DNA of 11,639 nt. Source: Actinomycetota bacterium (lineage in GTDB: Bacteria > Actinomycetota > Acidimicrobiia > Spongiisociales > UBA11373). Below the pieces are notes generated by a model. The model was not told the origin of the DNA. It ran no database searches and saw only the letters and a list, made by a program, of their open reading frames with translations. Where the stretch lies: assembly GCA_003486285.1 (NCBI GenBank), contig DNGH01000039.1, positions 1-11,639 on the forward strand, given 5' to 3'. Both the position numbers and the translations under genes were made by a program. This document shows positions 1 through 6,143 of this stretch, in pieces (within the stretch, counting starts at the first letter, position 1; every line of letters starts with the position of its first letter).

Positions 1-719
1 CCGTCGTCCAGCTCGGCCTCACTCCAGCCGAGGCGGAGGAGATTGCGCCGGTAGTTGTCGAGGCGCAGGTATCCGGCCATGTGCTTGCGAGCCAGCTCCC
101 GGGCGCGCTCGGGATCGGTGGCGACGACCACCGCCTGCTCCGGAGCGAGCCACGGCCCCGATCCCAGGGCCTCCCGGGCGATGCGGGTGTGCTCGACGGG
201 GACGAAGTAGGGGTGGGCTCCGCTGGTGCGGCTGGCGGCGAGGCGCAGCATCTGCGGCCCCAGCGCCGCCAGGATCACGGGAACCGGGGGATCCGCAGCC
301 GGGCCCATGAAGGTGGCGCCTTCGATCCGATCGAGGTAGTCGCGCATCTTGGCCATCGGATGGGCGTAGTCGGAGCCGCGCCGCGCCACGGAGGGGGCAT
401 GGCTCACGCCCAGGCCGAGCACGAAGCGACCCGGCCAGGCCTCTCCGAGCGCGTTGGCTCCCGAGGCGGCGGCATCGGGATCGCGCGCCCAGATGCTGGC
501 GATGCCGGTGACTGCGGCGAGGTGCTCGCTTGCCGAGAGGATCAGCGCCGACGTCGTAAACGCCTCGCGCCCGCGGCTCTCCGGGAACCAGGCGGCGCGG
601 TAGCCCATCTCCTCGAAGGCGGCGACGGCGCGGCGCACCTGCGCGGCAGGCTGATCGACCAGCGACCACGACCAGACCCCGACGCGGCCCAGATCGGGAA
701 GGGGGGCGTCGAGTCGCAT
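1..719 (-). CDS. LLM-class (probably F420-dependent) oxidoreductase, 3' end cut by window edge
   Basis: The frame is open from an ATG at 719 to the left edge, giving 239 codons with no stop, so the C-terminus is missing. The protein starts MRLDAPLPDLGRVGVWSWSL and continues with the TIM-barrel pattern of luciferase-like monooxygenases: AAFEEMGYRAAWFPES (about 33-48), TGIASIWARDP (71-81), WPGRFVLGLGVSHAP (95-109), PVPVILAALGPQM (145-157) and SGAHPYFVPVEHT (166-178). This resembles the actinobacterial subgroup usually annotated as F420-dependent LLM oxidoreductases. Such enzymes move hydride between F420H2 or FMNH2 and an organic substrate in the cytoplasm; the substrate here cannot be told. 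Its ATG overlaps the stop of the upstream M20 peptidase by one base (TGATG), so the two are probably co-transcribed and translationally coupled. Confidence is high for the family and moderate for F420 rather than FMN. Confidence 0.88.
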   Translation of the reverse strand, partial: MRLDAPLPDLGRVGVWSWSLVDQPAAQVRRAVAAFEEMGYRAAWFPESRGREAFTTSALILSASEHLAAVTGIASIWARDPDAAASGANALGEAWPGRFVLGLGVSHAPSVARRGSDYAHPMAKMRDYLDRIEGATFMGPAADPPVPVILAALGPQMLRLAASRTSGAHPYFVPVEHTRIAREALGSGPWLAPEQAVVVATDPERARELARKHMAGYLRLDNYRRNLLRLGWSEAELDD

Positions 720-2053
720 CACTTGGCCAGTTCGCGGAGGGCGATGGCCTCCGCCAGGATGAAGCGGCGCAGCTCGTCGAGGTCGATGCTCTCGTTGGGC
801 CCGTGAGCCTTGCACTCCGGGTCGGCGGCGCCGGTGAGCACGATGGCGGCGTCGGGGTAGGCGGCCGAGAACGCCGCTACGAACGGGATCGATCCTCCCA
901 CGCCGATGTCGACCGCGGGCCGTCCCCAGGCTTCGGCGAATCCGGTGCGGAAGGCCTCATGGCGGGGATCGCCGCCGCCGAGCCGGAACGGCTCTCCGGA
1001 CTCGTAGGGGGTCACGGTGACCTGGGCCCCCCAGGCCGGCCGGGATTCGAGATAGGACACCAGCGACTGCATCGCCCGCTGCGGCGAATCGCCGGGGGCG
1101 AGACGGACGCTCACCTTGGCCCGGGCCCGCGGGATCAACTGGTTGATCGCCTCGGCGACCGGGGGAGCGTCGATGGCGAGCACCGCCGCCGCCGGGCGGG
1201 TCCAGAGGCGCGAGGTGAGTGACCCGGTGCCGATCAGGTCCACCCCGGGGAGCACGCCGGCCTGGGAGCGCAACTCCTCCTCGGTCAGATCGAGGGGATC
1301 GGTCTCACCGGAGACCAGCCCCGGAATGGCGACGTTGCCGTCGGCGTCGTGCAACGCCGCCAGCACCCGGGTGAGGATGGTGAGGGCGTCGGGGATGGCG
1401 CCGCCGAACTGCCCCGAATGCACCCCCGACTCGAGCACCCGAACCTCCACGAATGCCGAGATGATTCCCCGCAGCGAAGTGGTCAGGGCGGGGACTCCGA
1501 CGCGCCAGTTGCCGGAGTCGGCGATCACGATGACGTCGGCGGCCAGCAGGGCGCCGTGGGTGGCGATGAGCTGGGCGAGGTGGGTGGAGCCCACCTCCTC
1601 CTCGCCCTCGACGAACACCTTGAGGTTCACCGGGGGCTTGGGACCGAGGAGCCTGGCCACCGCGGCATGGGTGACGACCCCGCACTTGTCATCGGATGAG
1701 CCCCGGCCGAGGAGCCGGCCGTGGCGCACGATGGGTTCGAACGGGGCGTGATCCCATTCGGAGTCGGGACCGGGGGGTTGCACGTCGTGGTGGGCGTAGA
1801 GCAGCACGGTGGGTGCTCCGGGTGGCCCGGCGATCTCGCCGTAGACCGCCGGATGCGCCCCCGGCAGCTCCAGCATCCGTACCCCCTCGAACCCGTGGCG
1901 GCGCAGCAGGTCGGCCGACGCCTCGGCGGAGCGGCGCACTTGGGCGGCGTCGTAGCCCGCGGCGCTGACCGAGGGGATCCGGACCAGGGCCTCGAGTTCG
2001 GCCTGGATGGAGGGGAACAAGGCCTCGACTGCTGCGGCGAGATCTGCGTGCAT
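719..2053 (-). CDS. M20 family metallopeptidase (dipeptidase/carboxypeptidase-like)
   Basis: This 444-residue cytoplasmic protein has the full di-zinc set of the M20/M25/M40 family. LLYAHHDVQPPG supplies H88 and D90, GRGSSDDKCG the bridging D121, and FVEGEEEVGS the catalytic base E152 and ligand E153. VIADSGN supplies D179, VHSGQFGG in the lid domain H213, and CKAHGPNESI the late ligand H417. Assignments are by motif comparison with carnosinase/PepV-type enzymes. The length is normal for the family. It likely hydrolyses dipeptides or N-acyl amino acids; the exact substrate is unknown. The ATG at 2053 lies 6 nt after a TAGGTT -10 box, so the mRNA is probably leaderless, which also fixes the start. 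The downstream luciferase-like oxidoreductase gene overlaps its stop by one base. The lipoprotein gene at 2125 is divergent. Confidence 0.93.
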   Translation of the reverse strand: MHADLAAAVEALFPSIQAELEALVRIPSVSAAGYDAAQVRRSAEASADLLRRHGFEGVRMLELPGAHPAVYGEIAGPPGAPTVLLYAHHDVQPPGPDSEWDHAPFEPIVRHGRLLGRGSSDDKCGVVTHAAVARLLGPKPPVNLKVFVEGEEEVGSTHLAQLIATHGALLAADVIVIADSGNWRVGVPALTTSLRGIISAFVEVRVLESGVHSGQFGGAIPDALTILTRVLAALHDADGNVAIPGLVSGETDPLDLTEEELRSQAGVLPGVDLIGTGSLTSRLWTRPAAAVLAIDAPPVAEAINQLIPRARAKVSVRLAPGDSPQRAMQSLVSYLESRPAWGAQVTVTPYESGEPFRLGGGDPRHEAFRTGFAEAWGRPAVDIGVGGSIPFVAAFSAAYPDAAIVLTGAADPECKAHGPNESIDLDELRRFILAEAIALRELAK

Positions 2054-2059
2054 GTCCGC

Positions 2060-2065
2060 AACCTA
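2060..2065 (-). promoter_or_regulatory. -10 box of the M20 peptidase gene (TAGGTT, leaderless)
   Basis: The - strand reads TAGGTT, then 6 nt, then the ATG at 2053. The hexamer fits the actinobacterial TANNNT -10 consensus. With a usual -10 to +1 gap of 6-7 nt, transcription would begin at or within a base of the start codon. There is no Shine-Dalgarno sequence. No clear -35 is visible. Confidence 0.6.
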
Positions 2066-2112
2066 GTGAAGGTCTCGGGCCGGCTCATCCGCTGGGGCGC
2101 CCGGCGCCGGAC

Positions 2113-2118
2113 TAGTTT
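2113..2118 (+). promoter_or_regulatory. -10 box of the lipoprotein gene (TAGTTT, leaderless)
   Basis: TAGTTT is followed by 6 nt and then a GTG at 2125. It fits TANNNT and places the transcription start at the GTG, supporting GTG 2125 over the in-frame GTG 2131 and ATG 2134. It shares the 71-bp divergent gap with the M20 promoter. Confidence 0.55.
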
Positions 2119-2124
2119 GGCGCG

Positions 2125-2751
2125 GTGCGGGTGATGACGGGCCTGGGACTCGGGGCGCTTCTGGCTCTGGCGGCCTGTGGCGGGTCCGCGCCGGCGGACT
2201 CCTCGGCCGCGACGTCGGTCGCCACGACCCCGGTGCCGTCGTCGACGACCACCACCCCCGATGCCGCCACCGCACCGCTTCCGCCTCCGGCCGTGCTCGC
2301 CATCCTCAGCGGGCGCGGCGACGACGGCACCTTCGAGGTGACGGTCTACTTCGACCGGGCTCCGATCGACACGCGCATCGTGGTGGGCATCGACGCCGAC
2401 GACTCCTACGCCGGGAGTGGCGACCCAGGTCCCGAACTCGAAGGATGGGTGGAGCTCGCCGGCCTGATCGTGGTCGGTTCCGATGGGGAGGTCGTCGCCG
2501 GGGGATCGGGGCCGAGCGTCGGCGACTGGATGTCGTGGGGGCTCGATGGCAGCACCCTGCGCATCTACTTCATCCGTGATCTCGCTCCCGTCGCCGGGAC
2601 CCTGTGGGTGGTGGTGGGAGACGGGACCGGCCCGGGCGCGGTGGCTGGCGTCCTTGCCGGAGAAGGCTGCTCGATCCGGGGCTCGGGTCCCGACGACACG
2701 GCGGTGATCGGCAACTTCCCCGATCCTGGTGTGCCCTGCCGATACCCGTGA
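2125..2751 (+). CDS. Putative exported lipoprotein of unknown function
   Basis: This 208-residue protein is not one I recognise. It opens with a lipoprotein signal: MRVMTGL, a hydrophobic core, and the lipobox LAAC with C18 as the expected lipidated cysteine. Residues 20-55 form a Ser/Thr/Pro/Ala-rich linker with a run of four threonines. From about 57 on, alternating hydrophobic residues and Gly/Asp turns (TFEVTVYFDRAP, WVELAGLIVVGSDGEVV, STLRIYFIRDL, GTLWVVVGDG) suggest a compact all-beta domain outside the membrane. Two cysteines near the end (C182, C205) could form a disulfide. The start is taken as GTG 2125 because it sits 6 nt after TAGTTT; there is no Shine-Dalgarno site. The FAD oxidoreductase begins 51 nt downstream but has its own -10 and ribosome site, so a functional link is unproven. 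Confidence 0.8.
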   Translation: MRVMTGLGLGALLALAACGGSAPADSSAATSVATTPVPSSTTTTPDAATAPLPPPAVLAILSGRGDDGTFEVTVYFDRAPIDTRIVVGIDADDSYAGSGDPGPELEGWVELAGLIVVGSDGEVVAGGSGPSVGDWMSWGLDGSTLRIYFIRDLAPVAGTLWVVVGDGTGPGAVAGVLAGEGCSIRGSGPDDTAVIGNFPDPGVPCRYP

Positions 2752-2774
2752 GCCACCGCCCGCCCCAGATCCCG

Positions 2775-2780
2775 TAGCAT
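2775..2780 (+). promoter_or_regulatory. -10 box (TAGCAT) and Shine-Dalgarno site of the FAD oxidoreductase gene
   Basis: TAGCAT (TANNNT) lies in the short gap after the lipoprotein gene. It predicts a start of transcription near 2787 and a leader of about 16 nt. That leader carries a strong AGGAGG at 2793-2798, 4 nt before the GTG at 2803. Unlike the leaderless genes nearby, this one has a short leader with a clear ribosome site. Confidence 0.5.
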
Positions 2781-2802
2781 CCGCCGACGGTCAGGAGGCA
2801 GC

Positions 2803-4062
2803 GTGAGCCACGACAAGGCGGACGTGGTCATCGTCGGGGCGGGGATCATGGGCCTGTCCATCGCCCACCAGATCGCCCGGCGGGACTCGCGCCGCATCGT
2901 GATCCTGGAGAAGGCGTTCAACGTGGGCGAGGGCAGTACCGGGGCGTCGTGCGCCATCCTCCGCCAGCGCTACACCCATCGCGAGGCGATGACCGTCGCC
3001 CGTGATGGGCTGCGGGCCCATCGCAACTGGTCGGCCTACACCGGGCTGGCCGAGCCCCGGGCGCGTTTCCACCACACCGGGGTGCTGTGGATGATGGGGG
3101 AGACCCCGGCCGCGATCGAGAACGGCCGGCGGACCATGGCGGACCTCGGGATCGCGGTCGAGGTGCTGTCCGCCGCCGAGGTGCGGGATCGCTTCCCCGC
3201 ACTGAACACCTGCAATCGACCGTTCGATCTGACGGGCGCCACCGAGCACGAGTGCGCCGATCACCCGGCCTTCCTGTTCGAGACCGACAGCGGCTTCTTC
3301 GACCCGGTCTCGGCGACCCAGGATCTCCTCGAAGCGGTACGGCGCGAAGGCGTCGACGTTCGCCTCCGCACCAAGGTGACCGGCATCGGCACCGCCGGGG
3401 GGAGGGTCACCGGGGTCGAACTCGCCGACGGAACCGGGATCGATGCACCCGTGGTGGTCAACTCGACCGGACCGTGGGCGCCGCGGGTGGCTCGTCTCGC
3501 CGGCTTCGACTACAAGACCCACGGTTGGACCATTCACCCGATCCGCGCCCAGGTGATCTACCGGGAGTGGCCGCGAGAGGTGGTTCCCGGTCCGATCCCC
3601 GTCGTCGCCGACTCGTCGGGTGGGATCTACTTCCGCCCCGAAGCCGGCGGCCAGCAGATCCTGGTGGGATCGATCCGCGAGGAGGACGAGCGCGAGGTGG
3701 TGGCGGATCCCGACGTGTTCAACGGGAACATCGACGCCGCCTTCCGCGACGTCAAGATCCATGCGCTGCACCACCGGATCCCGTCGCTGCCCTATCGCGG
3801 CCAGATCACCGGCGTGGCCGGGATGTACGACATGAACGTCGAGGACGTGCACCCCGTCATCGGGCCGACGCCGCTCGAGGGTTTCATCGTGGTGAACGGC
3901 TTCAGTGGCCACGGGTTCAAGGAGTCACCCGCGGTCGGCTCGATGCTGGCGCGCCATCTCACCGGGGCGCCAGCCGACGAGTGGGACACCGAAGCCCCGA
4001 TGGAGTTCTTCTCGATCGACCGAGCGCCGATAGAGCTGAAGGAGAGAGCAGTACTGGCGTGA
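2803..4062 (+). CDS. FAD-dependent oxidoreductase of the DAO family (sarcosine oxidase/dimethylglycine dehydrogenase-like)
   Basis: This 419-residue protein begins with a Rossmann FAD-binding motif, ADVVIVGAGIMGLSIA (G12, G14, G17), and has the ribose-binding acid E36 in VILEKA. STGASCAILRQRY (45-57) matches the segment after the flavin site in DAO enzymes. Near the C-terminus, MYDMNVEDVHPVIGPTPLEG (341-360) followed by GFSGHGFKESPAVG matches the second FAD-contact block of sarcosine oxidase beta-type proteins. It should oxidise a secondary or N-methylated amine or amino acid, passing electrons to oxygen or a carrier. The exact substrate is not visible. No SoxA, SoxD or SoxG subunit gene lies beside it, so it probably acts as a single-subunit dehydrogenase/oxidase. 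The GTG start is set by AGGAGG 4 nt upstream. It converges on the M3 peptidase gene across an inverted repeat. Confidence 0.9.
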   Translation: MSHDKADVVIVGAGIMGLSIAHQIARRDSRRIVILEKAFNVGEGSTGASCAILRQRYTHREAMTVARDGLRAHRNWSAYTGLAEPRARFHHTGVLWMMGETPAAIENGRRTMADLGIAVEVLSAAEVRDRFPALNTCNRPFDLTGATEHECADHPAFLFETDSGFFDPVSATQDLLEAVRREGVDVRLRTKVTGIGTAGGRVTGVELADGTGIDAPVVVNSTGPWAPRVARLAGFDYKTHGWTIHPIRAQVIYREWPREVVPGPIPVVADSSGGIYFRPEAGGQQILVGSIREEDEREVVADPDVFNGNIDAAFRDVKIHALHHRIPSLPYRGQITGVAGMYDMNVEDVHPVIGPTPLEGFIVVNGFSGHGFKESPAVGSMLARHLTGAPADEWDTEAPMEFFSIDRAPIELKERAVLA

Positions 4063-4081
4063 GCGCCGGTGCTCGGGGCGT

Positions 4082-4153
4082 CGTTACCGGTTACCAGTTA
4101 CGAGTTACCGGGCCGCACACCATCGGGTAACCGGGAACCGGTAACGGGTAACC
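4082..4153. repeat. Inverted repeat built from 7-bp units, between convergent genes; possible bidirectional terminator
   Basis: The left arm (4082-4109) is four 7-mers: CGTTACC, GGTTACC, AGTTACG, AGTTACC. The right arm (4126-4153) is four 7-mers in the opposite sense: GGTAACC, GGGAACC, GGTAACG, GGTAACC. They are separated by 16 nt. The arms can pair over 28 positions with 22 Watson-Crick matches, most mismatches being at the first base of each unit. It fills most of the 93-bp gap between the stops of the FAD oxidoreductase (4062) and the M3 peptidase (4156). It could therefore terminate both transcripts, although no U-tract follows. The unit is the same as in the array at the right edge of the window. 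Confidence 0.85.
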
Positions 4154-4155
4154 CG

Positions 4156-6099
4156 TCAGCTCGCCGTTATCCCCAACAGCCTCAGGAATGCTTGCTGGTT
4201 CGGTTCGCGGCCGAGGAAGTCGCGCAGCATGTCCATGGGGTCGCGGGAGCCGCCGGGGCGGAGCACCTTGGCGAGATAGTCGGCGCCCACCTTGGGGCTG
4301 AGCACCCCTTCCGCCTCGAACCGGCTGAACATGTCGTCGCCGAACACCTTGGCCCATAGATAGCCGTAGTACCCGGCGTCGTATCCGAACAGGTGCCCGA
4401 ACGAGGCCGGGTAGAAGGTGCCCTCGTGGAGGGGGAAGCCGGTGATCTCGCTGGTCTCCCGGGTGATGGCGTCGAGGTCCTTCGTGGCGCCAGGTCCGTG
4501 GAAGGCCATGTCGAGCTTGCCGAAGGAGACCTGACGCAGCATCGCCAGTGCGATGTGCAGATCACGGGCCGCAACCAGCTGCTCGACCAGCGCATCGGGG
4601 ATCGGGTCCCTCGTCTCGTGATGGCGGGCAAAGCGGCGCAGCACGTCGGCGTTCCAGCACCAGTGCTCCATGATCTGCGAGGGGGCCTCCACGAAGTCCC
4701 ACTCGGTGTTGTATCCGCTGAAGCGAGTCAGCTCGGTGTGGCCGAGGCTGTTGTGGAGGACGTGCCCGAACTCGTGGAAGAGCGTCGTGACCTCGTCGTG
4801 ACGCAGCAGGGAAGGTGCGGTCTCGGTCGGCTTGGTGAAGTTGGCCAGGATGGCGGTGATGGGGAGGACGTAACCCTCCGGGGCGGCGTGGGCCGACTGG
4901 AGATCGAAGGCGGCGGCGTGGCCGAACTTGCCCTCCCGCGGGAACAGGTCCATGTAGAAGGTGGCCAGTTGCCTTTCCGAGCCGGCCTCGAGGATGTCGT
5001 AGGCGACGACATCGGGATGCCAGGCCTGGATGTGGTCGAGCCGGCGGTACTCGAGTCCGAACACCTCGCCGGTGATGGCGAACATGCCCTCGAGGACGCG
5101 GTCCAAGGGGAAGTACACCGCCACCGCGGCGGGATCCACCCCGAAGCGTTCCTTGCGGATCTTGGTGTGCAGGTAGCGGTGGTCCCAGGGTTGCAGCGAA
5201 CCGTCGCCGAGTGCCGCCGCCATGTCCACAAGCTCCTCATGGGCCTTGGCGGTGAGCCCGGGGACGATCCCGGCATACAGCTTCTCCACCGCCGCGGGCA
5301 CCTTCGCCATCTTGAGCTCCATGGCGTAGTTGGCCCAGGACGGCTCACCGAAGAGCCCGGCGATGCGGTGGCGCAGTTGCAGGGCCTCCTCGAGCAGCGG
5401 GCGGTTCTCGACGACCGCCTTGTTGAAGAACTTGAACTGCAGGGCGCGCCGCAACTCCCGATCGTGGGCGTAGTCCATGAACGGGTAGTAGTCGGGGTAG
5501 TCCAGGCTCACCCGGAAGGTGCCGGACACCTCACCGGGGCCGAGGCGGGCGATGGTGTCGTCGGGAAGCCCGGCGAGTTGCTCGCGAGTGAGGTCGAGCC
5601 CGTCCTGGAACTCGTCGATGTTCTTGGCGAACGCCACCTCGAGCTCCACGAGGCGGGTGCGGAGACGCTGCACCTCGTCCCGGTCGGCCTCGGAGAGCCC
5701 GTGTCCGGCGCGGCGGAAGTCGCGGCGCACGAACTCGAGGAGGCGGCTGCGCTCGCCGGTGAGCCCGGCCGCCTCGGCGGTGGCGGCGTAGGCCTCGATC
5801 GCCTCGTACAGGTCGCGGCGGAAGACGAGGTCGGACTGCCACTTCGACAGGGTCTCCTCCCCGGCCTGGGCCGACGCACGCACGGCGCGGTCGGGGTGGG
5901 CGCGTCCCATGAAGGGACCCTCGCCGTAGGCGCGGACCATGACCGCACCGAGGCGATCGAGCGGCGCCAGGGTGTTGTCCCAGGTGCGGGTCGGGGCGGG
6001 ACCGCCCACGGTGGCGATGAGGGCGTCGCCAGTGGCGATGGCACCGGCGACGACGGCGGACACGGACTCGGGTGTGGTGGTGGTGTAGTCGTGCAGCAC
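4156..6099 (-). CDS. M3 family zinc oligopeptidase (thimet oligopeptidase-like)
   Basis: This 647-residue soluble protein has the M3 zinc motif HEFGH (H442, E443, H446) within TTLFHEFGHVLHNSLG. The third ligand is expected at E471 in EWDFVEAPSQIMEHW. The substrate-binding loop near the C-terminus reads FGHLFGYDAGYYGYLW (567-582), with the conserved His and Tyr residues. The long helical N-terminal half (about 100-330) and total size are normal for the thimet oligopeptidase/oligopeptidase A group, which cleaves short cytoplasmic peptides. The start is GTG 6099. The open frame extends 97 codons further upstream, but that part lies opposite the end of the beta-propeller gene and is not family-like. 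A TAACCT box sits 7 nt before the GTG, so the mRNA is probably leaderless. The beta-propeller gene lies 44 nt upstream on the same strand. Confidence 0.93.
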   Translation of the reverse strand: MLHDYTTTTPESVSAVVAGAIATGDALIATVGGPAPTRTWDNTLAPLDRLGAVMVRAYGEGPFMGRAHPDRAVRASAQAGEETLSKWQSDLVFRRDLYEAIEAYAATAEAAGLTGERSRLLEFVRRDFRRAGHGLSEADRDEVQRLRTRLVELEVAFAKNIDEFQDGLDLTREQLAGLPDDTIARLGPGEVSGTFRVSLDYPDYYPFMDYAHDRELRRALQFKFFNKAVVENRPLLEEALQLRHRIAGLFGEPSWANYAMELKMAKVPAAVEKLYAGIVPGLTAKAHEELVDMAAALGDGSLQPWDHRYLHTKIRKERFGVDPAAVAVYFPLDRVLEGMFAITGEVFGLEYRRLDHIQAWHPDVVAYDILEAGSERQLATFYMDLFPREGKFGHAAAFDLQSAHAAPEGYVLPITAILANFTKPTETAPSLLRHDEVTTLFHEFGHVLHNSLGHTELTRFSGYNTEWDFVEAPSQIMEHWCWNADVLRRFARHHETRDPIPDALVEQLVAARDLHIALAMLRQVSFGKLDMAFHGPGATKDLDAITRETSEITGFPLHEGTFYPASFGHLFGYDAGYYGYLWAKVFGDDMFSRFEAEGVLSPKVGADYLAKVLRPGGSRDPMDMLRDFLGREPNQQAFLRLLGITAS

Positions 6100-6106
6100 G
6101 CCGGGC

Positions 6107-6112
6107 AGGTTA
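6107..6112 (-). promoter_or_regulatory. -10 box of the M3 peptidase gene (TAACCT, leaderless)
   Basis: The - strand reads TAACCT, 7 nt, then GTG at 6099. It fits TANNNT with leaderless spacing, and supports the GTG as the true start. It lies in the 44-nt gap after the beta-propeller gene, so the peptidase can be transcribed by itself. Confidence 0.5.
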
Positions 6113-6143
6113 CCTGCGGTGAAGGAGGCCTTTGCGCGGCCGG

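Noticed and set aside
81..806. Long open frame on the + strand opposite the luciferase-like and M20 genes
   Set aside because: Its translation is Arg/Gly/Ala-rich with no domain. It is the complement of two well-supported genes and comes from GC-rich third-position bias.
2791..3912. 373-codon open frame on the - strand across the FAD oxidoreductase gene
   Set aside because: It is antisense to a gene with a clear Rossmann motif. The translation is rich in Asp/His/Gly/Arg and resembles no family.
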